Shown here: positions 26,288 to 36,225 of the stretch, piece after piece
Position numbering within the stretch: position 1 is the stretch's first letter
Layout of the letters: each line of letters begins with the position of its first letter
Assembly: GCF_902859595.1 (NCBI RefSeq)
Contig: NZ_CADIJQ010000001.1
Coordinates: 1,054,001 to 1,118,000, forward strand
Direction of reading: 5' to 3'
DNA from: Achromobacter kerstersii
GTDB lineage: Bacteria > Pseudomonadota > Gammaproteobacteria > Burkholderiales > Burkholderiaceae_B
DNA: 64,000 nucleotides
Position numbers and translations under genes: made by a program
Notes under the pieces: generated by a model
Told to the model about the DNA's origin: nothing
Databases searched by the model: none
The model's input: only the letters and a program-made list of their open reading frames with translations

Positions 26288-26327
26288 GACCGCGCCGGCC
26301 CTATCTTTGCCGGCGCCCTCGCAAGCT

Positions 26328-27296
26328 TCAATGGTCTTCGGGCACGTCGTCTGACGCCCCCCACCCCGCCCCTTCCAGCGTCTTCTTCACTGCCGCCAAA
26401 AACCGCCGCGCCAGCAACGGCGGCGCGCTCAGGTTGGAATGCGTCGCCCAGACCTCGACGCTGGCCTCAGGGGCGATGGGGCGCAACACCATGTGCGCGG
26501 CCTGATCGGGCGTGACGCACCACGCGTCCACCAGCGCCGGGCCCAAGCCCTGCTGCACAAACGAGCATGCCGTCACCGGCGAATGCACTTCGATTGCCGC
26601 CGCGCACAGCGGGCCGCCGCCAAAGAACGTCGTCAGCGCCCGGCCCAATGGCGTATCGCGCGGATAGCCGATCCACGCGGCGGATGAGAAATCCTCGGGA
26701 TGCACCACGTCGTGGCTGGCCAGCGGATGGGTCACCGGCAGCACGCAGACCACCGGCACCCGCGCCAGCCGGATCGACGTCAAGTTGGGATGATCGGGCG
26801 GCTGCATCGAGATGCCGATATCCGCCTGGCCCGACAAAAAATACGCCGCCAGCTCGTCAAACGTGACGCTGCGGTAATCGACCCGCGCATCCGCATTGCG
26901 GCCCCGGAAGCGCTCCAGCGCCATCGGAATCAGCCGCTGCCCGTAGCTGGCGCTGGCCACAATCTTCAGCATGCCCGCGCCCGATTGCCCCAGGCTTGCC
27001 GCCAGATCATTCACGCGCTGGATGCCGCCATACACCTGCTCCACTTCCGCATACAGCCGCCGCGCTTCCGCCGTGGGCGACAAGCGGCTCTTCACGCGTT
27101 CGAACAGCCGATAGCCCAAGCGGCTTTCCGTCAGCGCCAGCACGCGGCTGACGGCGGGCTGCGAGACGTGCAACATGCGCCCCGCCCCACTGATCGAGCC
27201 GGACATCATGATCGCCCGGAACACTTCAATCTGGCGCAGGTTCAAGGGCCGCCCCGCGCTTGGAGCCACCTCGTCCGCGTAGGCGTCCGCATCCAT
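26328..27296 (-). CDS. LysR family transcriptional regulator
   Basis: The 322-aa protein has an N-terminal winged helix (LNLRQIEVFRAIMMSGSISG followed by HVSQPAVSRVLALTESRLG) and a type II periplasmic-like effector domain (LKIVASASYGQRLIPMALER, then DIGISMQPPDHPNLTSIRLA). The wording is close to regulators of opine and basic amino acid catabolism (OccR/NocR type). GGGGA precedes the ATG at 27296. It is divergent from a Bug-type receptor gene and a D-aminoacylase gene, its likely targets, with a 120-base intergenic region. Confidence 0.9.
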   Translation of the reverse strand: MDADAYADEVAPSAGRPLNLRQIEVFRAIMMSGSISGAGRMLHVSQPAVSRVLALTESRLGYRLFERVKSRLSPTAEARRLYAEVEQVYGGIQRVNDLAASLGQSGAGMLKIVASASYGQRLIPMALERFRGRNADARVDYRSVTFDELAAYFLSGQADIGISMQPPDHPNLTSIRLARVPVVCVLPVTHPLASHDVVHPEDFSSAAWIGYPRDTPLGRALTTFFGGGPLCAAAIEVHSPVTACSFVQQGLGPALVDAWCVTPDQAAHMVLRPIAPEASVEVWATHSNLSAPPLLARRFLAAVKKTLEGAGWGASDDVPEDH

Positions 27297-27416
27297 TTTT
27301 TTCCCCTTGCATCGATAACGCAGGATTATAGGAGTGCCACATTTTTCGATGATGCAGCGCGGCAAGGCGGGTGTAATCTGCGCCCCTTAACACAACAAAA
27401 CAAGGGGAATACCACC

Positions 27417-28397
27417 ATGCAACGCACATTCTTCCGCACGCTTTCCGCGCTGGCCGTTAGCGCCGCGCTGATCGGCACCGCCTCGGCGGCGGGCGCCTAC
27501 CCGGACAAGCCCATCACCTTTGTGGTGCCGTCGGCGGCCGGCGGTTCGCCCGACGTGCTGTCGCGCCTGATCACCACGCAACTGGCCAAGGATACCGGCG
27601 CCACGATGGTCGTCGAAAACCGTCCGGGCGCAGCTGGCAACATCGGCATCGCGCTGGTCAAGCGCGCCGCCGCCGATGGCTACACCGTGGGCTACGGCAA
27701 CATCAACACGCTGGCCGTGAACCGCTCGCTGTTCAAGCGCCTGCCCTACGACGTGGACCAGGACCTGACGCCTGTTGCGCACATGTTCGACCTGTACAAC
27801 GCGCTGATCGTGCCCGCCGACTCTCCCGTCAAGAGCGTGCAGGACCTGATCGACCGCGCCCGCCAGCAACCCGGCCGCCTGTCGTATGGCGCATCGGGCG
27901 TCGGCACCACCGGCCACATGGGCGGCGAGCTCTTCAAGAGCATGGCGAAAGTCGACGTGATGTTCATTCCCTACAACGGCGGCCCCGCTGCCATTCAGGA
28001 CTTGCTGGGCGGCCGCCTGGACTACCTGTTCGTCAACACGTCGGAAGCCACGCCCCTGGTCAAGAGCGGCAAGGTGCGCGCCATTGGCGTCAGCAGCCTG
28101 AAACGTTTGTCGCTGATGCCTGACGTGCCGACGCTGGACGAGTCCGGCCTGAAGGGTTACGAAACCGTGGCCTGGGGCGGCGTTGTCGCCCCCAAGGGCA
28201 CGCCGCCCGATGTGGTTGCCACGCTGAACGCGGCCATCCAGAAAGCGCTGCAAGCGCCGGAAGTGCGCACGGGCCTTGCCACGCTGGGCGCCGAACCCGC
28301 CACCGGCTCGCCTGCGGAATTCAAGCAGCTGATCGATCGTGAAACCGCCAAGTGGAAGAAGATCATCGAAACCGCCGGCATCGAAAAACTGGACTAA
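27417..28397 (+). CDS. Tripartite tricarboxylate transporter (Bug family) substrate-binding protein
   Basis: The 326-aa protein has a Sec signal peptide ending IGTASAAGAYPDKP, followed directly by the Bug hallmark PDKPITFVVPSAAGGSPDVL. Other conserved pieces are VVENRPGAAGNIG, GTTGHMGGELF, IPYNGGPAAIQDLLGG and VRAIGVSSLKRLSLMPDVPT. Bug proteins are extremely expanded in Alcaligenaceae. Most bind carboxylates or amides through two water-bridged backbone contacts. The ATG at 27417 follows CAAGGGGAATACCACC. It precedes the D-aminoacylase gene by eight bases, suggesting an N-acyl-D-amino acid or related acid as ligand. No TctA/B membrane genes are present. Confidence 0.92.
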   Translation: MQRTFFRTLSALAVSAALIGTASAAGAYPDKPITFVVPSAAGGSPDVLSRLITTQLAKDTGATMVVENRPGAAGNIGIALVKRAAADGYTVGYGNINTLAVNRSLFKRLPYDVDQDLTPVAHMFDLYNALIVPADSPVKSVQDLIDRARQQPGRLSYGASGVGTTGHMGGELFKSMAKVDVMFIPYNGGPAAIQDLLGGRLDYLFVNTSEATPLVKSGKVRAIGVSSLKRLSLMPDVPTLDESGLKGYETVAWGGVVAPKGTPPDVVATLNAAIQKALQAPEVRTGLATLGAEPATGSPAEFKQLIDRETAKWKKIIETAGIEKLD

Positions 28398-28405
28398 GCA
28401 GCCCC

Positions 28406-29998
28406 ATGACGGATCGCACCTTGCAGGCAGACTTCATCGTGGCGGGCGCCACGCTTATCGACGGCTCGGGCGGGCCGGCCGTTCAGGGCGACCTGGCCGT
28501 GCTGGGCGAACGGATCGTGGCGGTGGGCAGTTTCGACCACCCCGCAGGCGTGCCCGTGATTGATGGCCGGGGCCAGGTGTTGGCACCGGGCTTCATCGAT
28601 TCGCACACGCACGATGACGGCTACCTGCTGGCGCATCCCGACATGCTGCCCAAGGTGTCGCAAGGCATCACCACCGTGGTCACCGGCAATTGCGGGATCA
28701 GTCTGGCGCCGCTTGAACGCGCCGACATCCCGCAGCCGCTGGACCTGCTCGGCCCCGCCGAGTTGTTCCGTTTCAGCACCTTCCGCGCCTGGATGGACGC
28801 GCTGCGCGAAACACCCGCCGCGGTGAACGTGATTCCGTTGGTGGGCCACACCACGCTGCGCGTCGCCGTCATGGACGACACCTCGCGCGCCGCTAACGCA
28901 TCCGAACGCGCCGCCATGCGCGCGCTGTTGCAAGAAGCGATGGACGCCGGCGCCTTCGGTGTGTCCACCGGCACGTTCTACCCCCCGGCCAGCGCCGCGC
29001 CCACCGATGAAATCATCGACGTGTGCCAACCGCTGAAGCCGTCGGGCGATGCTGGCCACGGCGGTATCGACGGTCGCGGTATCGGCAACGGCAGCCACGG
29101 TACCGACAGCCGCGGTGTCGACCGCCGCGGTATCGACCGCCGCAGCAACGACCGCCGCAGCATCGGCCGCCGCGCCATCTTCGCCACGCACTTGCGTGAC
29201 GAGGCCGACCACATCGTGCCCGCCATGGAAGAGGCGTTGCTGATCGGGCGCGAGCTGGATTGCCGCGTGGTGTTCTCGCACCACAAGCTGGCGGGCGAGC
29301 GCAATCATGGCCGCACGCGTGAAACGCTGGACATGATCACCCGCGCCGCCGCCCATCAGCCCGTCTGCCTGGACTGCCACCCCTACCCGGCCACGTCCAC
29401 CATGCTGCGGCTGGACCGTGCACGTCTTGCCAGCCGCACGATGATCACGTGGTCCAAAGGCTACCCCGAAGCGACGGGCCGCGAATTCAGCGACGTCATG
29501 CAAGAGCTGGGCCTGGATGACGAAGCCGCCGTGGCGCGTCTGGCCCCCGCCGGCGCCATCTACTTTTTGATGGACCCCGCCGACGTGAACCGGATCTTTG
29601 CGCATCCGCTCACGATGGTCGGCTCGGACGGCCTGCCCTTTGACCCGCATCCGCACCCCCGCCAATGGGGCACCTTCCCCAATGTGCTGCGCACGATGGT
29701 GCGCGAACAACAACTGTTGTCGCTAGAGGCCGCCATCCACAAGATGACGGGTCTGGCGGCTGACCAATATGGCATCGCTCAGCGCGGACTGCTGCGCGAG
29801 GGTTATCATGCTGACCTGGTGCTGTTCGATCCCGCCACGGTGACAGATGTGGCCACTTTTTCAGCTCCCGTTCAGGCAAGCCAAGGCATCCACGCGGTGT
29901 GGGTCAATGGCAAACCGGTGTGGGATGGGGAACGAACCAGTACGCAACGCCCGGGCCAGGTTCTGACGCCCGGTGATGCATTACCTCGGAGTTCATAA
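28406..29998 (+). CDS. N-acyl-D-amino-acid deacylase (D-aminoacylase) with internal repeat insertion
   Basis: The 530-aa amidohydrolase removes the acyl group from N-acyl-D-amino acids. Metal-site motifs are present: PGFIDSHTHDDG, TGNCGISLAP with the conserved Cys, GVSTGTFYPP, FATHLRDEADH, VVFSHHKLAG, DCHPYPATSTML and MVGSDGLP. The protein is about 40 residues longer than usual, because an Arg/Asp/Gly-rich low-complexity block (about residues 221-257, encoded by a 15-base tandem repeat at 29066-29170) sits just before the FATHLRDE strand, where relatives have only a few residues. The frame stays open, so the enzyme may remain active with an extra loop. The ATG at 28406 follows the Bug gene by eight bases; the racemase start follows the stop by one base. 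Confidence 0.9.
   Translation: MTDRTLQADFIVAGATLIDGSGGPAVQGDLAVLGERIVAVGSFDHPAGVPVIDGRGQVLAPGFIDSHTHDDGYLLAHPDMLPKVSQGITTVVTGNCGISLAPLERADIPQPLDLLGPAELFRFSTFRAWMDALRETPAAVNVIPLVGHTTLRVAVMDDTSRAANASERAAMRALLQEAMDAGAFGVSTGTFYPPASAAPTDEIIDVCQPLKPSGDAGHGGIDGRGIGNGSHGTDSRGVDRRGIDRRSNDRRSIGRRAIFATHLRDEADHIVPAMEEALLIGRELDCRVVFSHHKLAGERNHGRTRETLDMITRAAAHQPVCLDCHPYPATSTMLRLDRARLASRTMITWSKGYPEATGREFSDVMQELGLDDEAAVARLAPAGAIYFLMDPADVNRIFAHPLTMVGSDGLPFDPHPHPRQWGTFPNVLRTMVREQQLLSLEAAIHKMTGLAADQYGIAQRGLLREGYHADLVLFDPATVTDVATFSAPVQASQGIHAVWVNGKPVWDGERTSTQRPGQVLTPGDALPRSS
29066..29170. repeat. 15-bp in-frame tandem repeat within the D-aminoacylase gene
   Basis: Seven degenerate 15-base units start at 29066, 29081, 29096, 29111, 29126, 29141 and 29156. 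The best-conserved are CGCGGTATCGACCGC, CGCGGTGTCGACCGC and CGCAGCAACGACCGC. Since the length is a multiple of three, the reading frame is preserved and codes for repeated Arg-Gly-Ile/Val-Asp-Arg pentads. It matches the style of the intergenic tandem arrays elsewhere in the window. Confidence 0.8.
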
Positions 29999-29999
29999 A

Positions 30000-30743
30000 G
30001 TGAAGACGTTTTCCCAGGGCTGCTACCTGGGTGTATTGGGCGGAATGGGTCCCATGGCCGGCGCGGCCTTTGCCCTTCGCCTGGCGGCGCTGACCCCCGC
30101 CGCGATTGACCAGCAACACATCCCCACCCTGTTGCGCAACGATCCCCGCATTCCTGACCGGTCCAGCGCCTATATGGCCGGCGGCGAAAATCCGCTGCCG
30201 TATATGGTGGGCGGCGTGCGCTTTCTGGAACAGGCGGGCGCACAGCTGATCGCCATCCCGTGCAATACGGCGCATCTTTGGTACGACGAGATCGCCGCGT
30301 CCACCGGCTTGCCGGTGCTGCACATCATCGAAGCCGTCATTGACGACCTGCACCGTCTGGGCTTGCCCCGTGGCCGCATCGGACTGATGGGCACGGCGGC
30401 AACGCTGAAACTGGGCCTGTATCAACAGCACCTGGAAGCGCAAGGCTACGAATGCATCGTCCCCAACGATGATGAAGTCGAGCGCTACTGCATGGGCTCG
30501 ATCCGCGCCGTCAAGGGCAACCGTCTTGAAGAAGCCTTCGAGCCGGCCGCTGAATGCATCGCCCGCCTGAAGGCGCGCGGCGCCGACGCCGTGGTGCTGG
30601 GCTGCACCGAACTGCCGCTGGCTGTGCCGCATGCGCTGCGCCCGAGCTTGGGCGTGACGCTGACAGACTCGATTGATGCGCTGGCGCGTGCCGCGATTGC
30701 GCATTACGAAGCGGACTTGGCGAAGCAGCAGATCGCGGCCTAA
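30000..30743 (+). CDS. Aspartate/glutamate racemase family protein
   Basis: The 247-aa cofactor-independent racemase fold begins with YLGVLGGMGPMAGAAFALRL and has the two catalytic cysteines in IPCNTAH and VVLGCTELPLAV. RNDPRIPDRSSAY matches the YgeA/aspartate racemase subgroup. The start GTG at 30000 is chosen because GGAG lies eight bases upstream and it immediately follows the D-aminoacylase stop; an in-frame ATG at 29973 lies within that gene. Together with the deacylase it would release a D-amino acid and convert it to the L form. Confidence 0.9.
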   Translation: MKTFSQGCYLGVLGGMGPMAGAAFALRLAALTPAAIDQQHIPTLLRNDPRIPDRSSAYMAGGENPLPYMVGGVRFLEQAGAQLIAIPCNTAHLWYDEIAASTGLPVLHIIEAVIDDLHRLGLPRGRIGLMGTAATLKLGLYQQHLEAQGYECIVPNDDEVERYCMGSIRAVKGNRLEEAFEPAAECIARLKARGADAVVLGCTELPLAVPHALRPSLGVTLTDSIDALARAAIAHYEADLAKQQIAA

Positions 30744-30765
30744 TCCGCTACGCCCGCCATAGACG

Positions 30766-30793
30766 AAAAAAAAGGCGCATCTTTCGATGCGCC
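30766..30793 (-). terminator. Rho-independent terminator for the liv operon
   Basis: The stem GGCGCATC / GATGCGCC has a 4-base loop. On the minus strand it runs directly into eight T residues (A-run at 30766-30773). It lies 48 bases beyond the livF stop. Confidence 0.85.
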
Positions 30794-30840
30794 CCACTCC
30801 CTTCGCGGGGAATGCGTCAGCTTGATTTCCGGCCGCCTGT

Positions 30841-31541
30841 TTAGCCGCCCAGATACGCCTTGCGGACTTGGTCGTTGACCAGCAGATTGGCGCCGGTGTC
30901 TTGCAGCACGACCCGGCCGTTCTCAAGCACGTACCCACGGTCGGCCACGCCCAGCGCCTTGTTTGCGTTCTGCTCCACCAGGAACACCGTGACGCCCTGC
31001 TCGCGGATCTCGCGGATGATGTCGAAGATCTGCGCAATCACCAGCGGGGCCAGGCCCAGCGTCGGCTCATCCAGCAGCAACAGACGCGGCCGCGTCATCA
31101 GCGCGCGGCCGATGGCCAGCATCTGCTGTTCGCCGCCCGACATCAGCCCCGCGCGTTGCGCGGAGCGTTCCTTCAGGCGCGGGAACAAACCGTAGACGTG
31201 TTCGATGCCCGCCTCGATTTCAGCGCGCTTTGAAAAGAAGCCGCCCATCATCAGGTTTTCGGCAACGGTCAGGTCCTTGAAGACGCGGCGCCCTTCCGGC
31301 GAAATGGCGATGCCATTGCGCATGATGTGGTGCGTGTCTTTGTTGGTGATATCCTCGCCTTCGAACGTGATCTTGCCTTCACGCGCGCGGGGGTTGCCGC
31401 AAACCGTCATCAGCAGCGTCGTCTTGCCCGCGCCGTTGGCGCCGATCAGCGTGACGATTTCGCCTTTGTTGACGTCCACCGACACGCCGTTCAACGCCTG
31501 GATGGCGCCGTAATAGGTGTGTATGTTTTCCAGCTTAAGCA

Positions 31542-31545
<4 letters not shown>
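30841..31545 (-). CDS. livF: Branched-chain amino acid ABC transporter ATPase LivF
   Basis: The 234-aa single ABC domain has Walker A GANGAGKTT, signature LMSGGEQQMLAIGRAL, Walker B LLLDEPTLGLAP and the LivF-typical ending VLENGRVVLQDTGANLL. It powers uptake with LivG. Its ATG overlaps the livG stop (ATGA), with GGGGGAGGA upstream. As last gene of the livHMGF run it ends before a strong terminator. Confidence 0.95.
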
Positions 31546-32305
<760 letters not shown>

Positions 32306-32309
<4 letters not shown>

Positions 32310-33541
32310 TTAGACAGCTCCACGTGGGGACGCTTCATGGGCAACAACCCCTGCGGACGCCACATCATCATCAACACCATCACCAGACCGAACATCAGCA
32401 TCCGGTACTCGGCGAACTCGCGCGCCAATTCGGGCAGGACCGTCAACAGGATGGCCGCCAGAATCACGCCCACCTGCGAGCCCATGCCGCCCAGCACCAC
32501 AATGGCCAGGATCAGCGCGGATTCAATGAAGGTGAAGGATTCCGGGTTCACCATGCCTTGGCGGGCCGCGAAGAACGCGCCGCCGAAACCGGCGAACGTG
32601 GCCCCCAGCGTGAACGCGGACAGCTTGATGCGCGTGGGATTCAACCCCAGCGAACGGCACGCGATTTCATCTTCGCGCAACGCTTCCCAGGCTCGGCCGA
32701 CCGGCATGCGGATCAAGCGCGTGGAGACAAACAACGTCACCAGCGCCAGCAACAACGCCATCATGTACAGATAGATGACCATGTCCTGGTTCTGGAACGT
32801 CAGGCCGAAAAATTCATGGAAGGTCGTGCCGCCTTCCGTACTGGCGCGGCGCGTCATTTCCAGGCCGAAGACCGTGGGCTTCGGAATACCGGAAATACCG
32901 TCGGGGCCGCCCGTCAGCGTGTTCAGGTTGATCAGCAACAGGCGGATCATTTCACCGAAACCCAGCGTGACAATGGCCAGATAGTCACCGCGCAGCCGCA
33001 ACACCGGAAAGCCCAGCACGAAGCCGAACAACGCCGCCATCGCGCCCGAGAACGGCAGCGCTTCCCAGAAGCTCCAGCCGCCCCAGTGATACAGCAAGGC
33101 GTAGGTGTAGGCGCCCACGGCATAAAAGCCCACAAAGCCCAAGTCCAGCAGCCCCGCGAAACCCACCACGATGTTCAGGCCCAGGCCCAGCATCACGTAG
33201 ATCAGCACCAGCGTCGCGATGTCGACCGAGCTGCGGCCGGCGAAGAATGGCCAGACGACGGCGATGGCCAGCAGCAATAGCGCAAGCCCCTTGTGGCTCT
33301 TGGCGGGCGCCGACGGCAAGGTCGGCAGTGACGTCTTCAGCTTCTTGAACGGAATGGCGATCCAGGGGCGCAGCATCTGGAACAAGAACACCACGGCTGC
33401 GGCAAGCGCCACCAGACCCCAGTGCGATTCCATCGAGGTGCGAGCGCCCTGACGGATCAGTTGCAGGCCAAAGACCGGGGTAACGATGACTGCCGTCAGC
33501 ACGGCCGCCATCGTGGCGTTTTTGATATTGTTTTTCGACAT
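32306..33541 (-). CDS. livM: Branched-chain amino acid ABC transporter permease LivM
   Basis: The 411-aa inner-membrane permease has an N-terminal extension of about 90 residues (two helices and a Pro/Lys-rich linker) before the LivM core. Core motifs include [37 protein letters not shown] and the coupling helix [20 protein letters not shown] that contacts the ATPases. It overlaps livH by one base (TGATG) and livG by four. Confidence 0.95.
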
Positions 33542-34467
33542 CAGACTTTTTCCACCTCAGGTTTGCCCAGCAGCCCGGTGGGACGGAACAGCAGAATCAG
33601 GACCAGCAGCGAGAACGCCACGATGTCCTTGTACTGTGACGAGATATAGGCGGCCGCGAAGGTCTCGGCCAGGCCCAGCAGCACACCGCCCAGCATCGCG
33701 CCAGGAATGCTGCCGATGCCGCCTAGCACTGCCGCGGTAAAGGCCTTGATGCCGGCCAAAAAGCCGATGAAGGGATTGAGCTTGCCAATGGTGATGGCGA
33801 TCAGTACGCCGCCCACCGCCGCCAGAATCGCACCCATCACGAACGTGAACGAGATCACGCGGTTGGTGTCGATGCCCAGCAGGTTGGCCATGTGCATGTC
33901 CTGCGAGCAGGCGCGCGAGGCGCGGCCCATGCGGGAATACTTGATGAACAGCGTCAGGCCGATCATCAGCACCACCGTCACCACGATGATCATGATGCGC
34001 GAATACGGCACCGTCACGTCGAAGTCGGTACCCATGTGGAACTGCACAGCGCCGGATACCAGCGAAGGCACGGCCATGTCGCGCGCGCCTTGGCCCAGGG
34101 CCACCCAATTCTGCAGGAAGATCGACATCCCGATGGCCGAGATCAGCGCTACCAATCGGGGGCTGCCTCGCACGGGGCGATACGCCACGCGCTCAACCGA
34201 GAAGCCGTAGATACCGGTCACGGTAATGGCCACAAGCAGCATGGCGGCAATGATGAACGGCACCGGCAAACCGCTATTGGTGCCGATGGACGTCAAGGTG
34301 ACCAGGCCTACATAGGCGCCGATCATATAGATTTCGCCGTGGGCGAAGTTGATCATACCGATGATGCCGTAGACCATTGTGTAGCCGATGGCAATCAACG
34401 CATAGATCGCGCCCAGGGACAATCCGTTGAAGAATTGCTGGGTAAGTTGGGGTATGAGGTCAGACAT
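33541..34467 (-). CDS. livH: Branched-chain amino acid ABC transporter permease LivH
   Basis: The 308-aa permease has about eight membrane helices. It starts near [20 protein letters not shown], followed by [18 protein letters not shown], the universally conserved LivH segment. The coupling segment [19 protein letters not shown] and the final [20 protein letters not shown] also match. It is separated from the receptor gene livJ by about 190 bases containing a long-range hairpin, a layout that allows more receptor than permease to be made. Confidence 0.95.
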   Translation of the reverse strand: MSDLIPQLTQQFFNGLSLGAIYALIAIGYTMVYGIIGMINFAHGEIYMIGAYVGLVTLTSIGTNSGLPVPFIIAAMLLVAITVTGIYGFSVERVAYRPVRGSPRLVALISAIGMSIFLQNWVALGQGARDMAVPSLVSGAVQFHMGTDFDVTVPYSRIMIIVVTVVLMIGLTLFIKYSRMGRASRACSQDMHMANLLGIDTNRVISFTFVMGAILAAVGGVLIAITIGKLNPFIGFLAGIKAFTAAVLGGIGSIPGAMLGGVLLGLAETFAAAYISSQYKDIVAFSLLVLILLFRPTGLLGKPEVEKV

Positions 34468-34539
34468 ATTTCTCTTGCTCCAAATGGTTCCGGCCCCGGT
34501 AGTAAGACCCGGAGCCGGAAACCTGGGCGTATTTTATAA

Positions 34540-34623
34540 GGGCCTGTTGTCACCGATAGCCGGCCGCACAGCGCTTTTGGCGCATCGCTACGCGGATTAC
34601 GGCACAACGAAGACAGCAGGCCC
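34540..34623 (-). promoter_or_regulatory. Long-range inverted repeat between livJ and livH
   Basis: GGGCCTGTTGTC (34540-34551) can pair with GACAGCAGGCCC (34612-34623), 11 of 12 positions complementary, enclosing 60 bases. A second small GC stem (GCCGGC repeats) lies closer to the livJ stop at about 34632-34650. Together they could attenuate transcription or protect the 3' end of the livJ message. Confidence 0.5.
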
Positions 34624-34656
34624 TACACGCCGGCACCGGCCGGCGGGATCGCGAGT

Positions 34657-35772
34657 TTACAGCTGGGTCTTCTTGCCGTCCTTGTCCCATTTGTAAACGG
34701 CGAATTCGAAGTTCTTCAGGTCGCCCTTGGCATCGTATTCAACCTTGCCAATGCCGGTGTTGAAGGTGGTTTTGTGCATGTAGTCCGCAACCTTGGCAGG
34801 ATCTTCGCCCACGGCGTTGATGCTGTCGGCCAGGATTTGCACTGCGGCGTAAGCCGGCATCTGGAAGGCGCCGTCCGGGTCGCGCTTGGCGTCCTTGAAG
34901 GCCTTCACGATGCTTTCGTTGCCGGGCAGCTTGGTGAAGTCAGCCGGCAGCGTGACCAGCAGGCCGTCGATGGCCGGGCCGGCAATCGCCACCAGATCCT
35001 GGTTGGCCGTGCCTTCCGGACCCATGAACTGAACCTTCAGGCCTTGTTCACGCGACTGGCGCAGCAGCAGGCCGAGTTCGGGGTGGTAGCCGCCGAAGTA
35101 AACCAGGTCCACGCCTGCCGACTTCAGCTTGGTGATGATGGCCGAGTAGTCGCTGTCGCCAACGTTGATGCCTTCAAACAGCGCCACGTTCACGTTCTGC
35201 TTGGCCAGCGCGTCCTTGACTTGCGTGGCCACGCCCGAACCGTAGGTCTGCTTGTCGTGCAGCACGGCAACCTTTTGCGGCTTCAGCGTCTTGGCGATGT
35301 ATGCAGCAGCATACGGGCCTTGCTGGTCGTCGCGGCCGATCGTGCGGAAGAAGTAATGCGGCTTGATCGTGTCCGTCACTAGCGGCGACGTTGCGCCCGG
35401 GGTGATGCCGACGATGCCCTCTTCCTCGTAGACCTTCACGGCGGCAACCGTCACGCCCGAGCACGCATGGGCCACGGCGAACTTGGCGCCGGAGTTGACC
35501 ACGCGGTTGGCGGCCGGCACGGCCTGCTTGGGTTCGCAGCCGTCGTCGATCAGGATCGGCTCAAGCTTCTTGCCCTTGACGCCGCCCTTGGCGTTGATGG
35601 TTTCAATGGCAGTCAAGGCGCCGGCCTGGATCTGGTCACCGTATTGCGTGTTGGGACCGGTCATGGGCTGGGGAATGCCGATCTTGATCGTGTCGGCGGC
35701 GTGCGCGGCGCCAGCCAAGGCAAGTGCCCCAAGCGCCATGGCTACCGGGGTAAGGCGATTCAGAAACTTCAT
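34657..35772 (-). CDS. livJ: Branched-chain amino acid ABC transporter receptor LivJ/LivK
   Basis: The 371-aa protein has a Sec signal (VAMALGALALAGAAHAAD) and a Leu/Ile/Val-binding fold: IKIGIPQPMTGPNTQYGDQ, LIDDGCEPKQAVPAANRVV, HACSGVTVAA in the ligand pocket, GRDDQQGP and MGPEGTANQDL. The frame is open upstream to 35991, but the ATG at 35772, preceded by GGAG, starts the signal peptide. A close paralogue is encoded at 46763-47890. It is the first gene of the livJHMGF operon. Confidence 0.95.
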   Translation of the reverse strand: MKFLNRLTPVAMALGALALAGAAHAADTIKIGIPQPMTGPNTQYGDQIQAGALTAIETINAKGGVKGKKLEPILIDDGCEPKQAVPAANRVVNSGAKFAVAHACSGVTVAAVKVYEEEGIVGITPGATSPLVTDTIKPHYFFRTIGRDDQQGPYAAAYIAKTLKPQKVAVLHDKQTYGSGVATQVKDALAKQNVNVALFEGINVGDSDYSAIITKLKSAGVDLVYFGGYHPELGLLLRQSREQGLKVQFMGPEGTANQDLVAIAGPAIDGLLVTLPADFTKLPGNESIVKAFKDAKRDPDGAFQMPAYAAVQILADSINAVGEDPAKVADYMHKTTFNTGIGKVEYDAKGDLKNFEFAVYKWDKDGKKTQL

Positions 35773-36144
35773 GCGGAGTTCTCCAGCGAGGTTTTGAGCG
35801 GCTCTGTTCGAAATGGTTTGTCGGGTGGGTACCCCGCAATCCGTATCGCGCGTCGCCGGCTTCTTGGGCAAAAACACGGTGTGGGCGGTATTCTGGAAGC
35901 AAGCCGCCATACTGTCACTGCGTGTAATCCCCAATATTTTCAATCCAACCTTTAATCGTGACGGATAGCCAGGACAAGCCCATGAAATCACTGGAGAAAT
36001 CGCAAATTCTCCTTATTTAACAACTGGCGCGCAGCAAGAACTTGTGCTTGCACCGATATATGAAAAATCATTAATACAGCGTTCGAATACGCATTTAAAT
36101 ACAGTGCTTACGCAGGACTTACGAATAATGATTATCGGGTTAAT
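35773..36144. other. AT-rich leader/promoter region upstream of livJ
   Basis: No gene is supported here. The part nearest livJ continues the open frame but has no family-like sequence. The distal half is AT-rich, with ATTATCGGG-type and poly-A/T stretches consistent with a promoter and control region for the liv operon. No clear single operator can be assigned. Confidence 0.5.
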
Positions 36145-36188
36145 AAAAAGGCGCGTATCCGGCGGGTTGAACCGCCGCGATACGCGCC
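36145..36188 (-). terminator. Rho-independent terminator for proC-yhhQ
   Basis: The 10-bp outer stem GGCGCGTATC / GATACGCGCC encloses a second GC stem (CGGCGG / CCGCCG). On the minus strand it is followed by five T residues. It lies 37 bases after the yhhQ stop. Confidence 0.85.
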
Positions 36189-36225
36189 TTGTTATGTCGC
36201 GCTGAAGGGGGTGGAGGTCAGCCCA

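Noticed and set aside
36122..36142. Fur-box-like ATAATGATTATC
   Set aside because: Only about half of the consensus matches, and it lies between a terminator and the far end of the liv promoter region, with no iron gene nearby.
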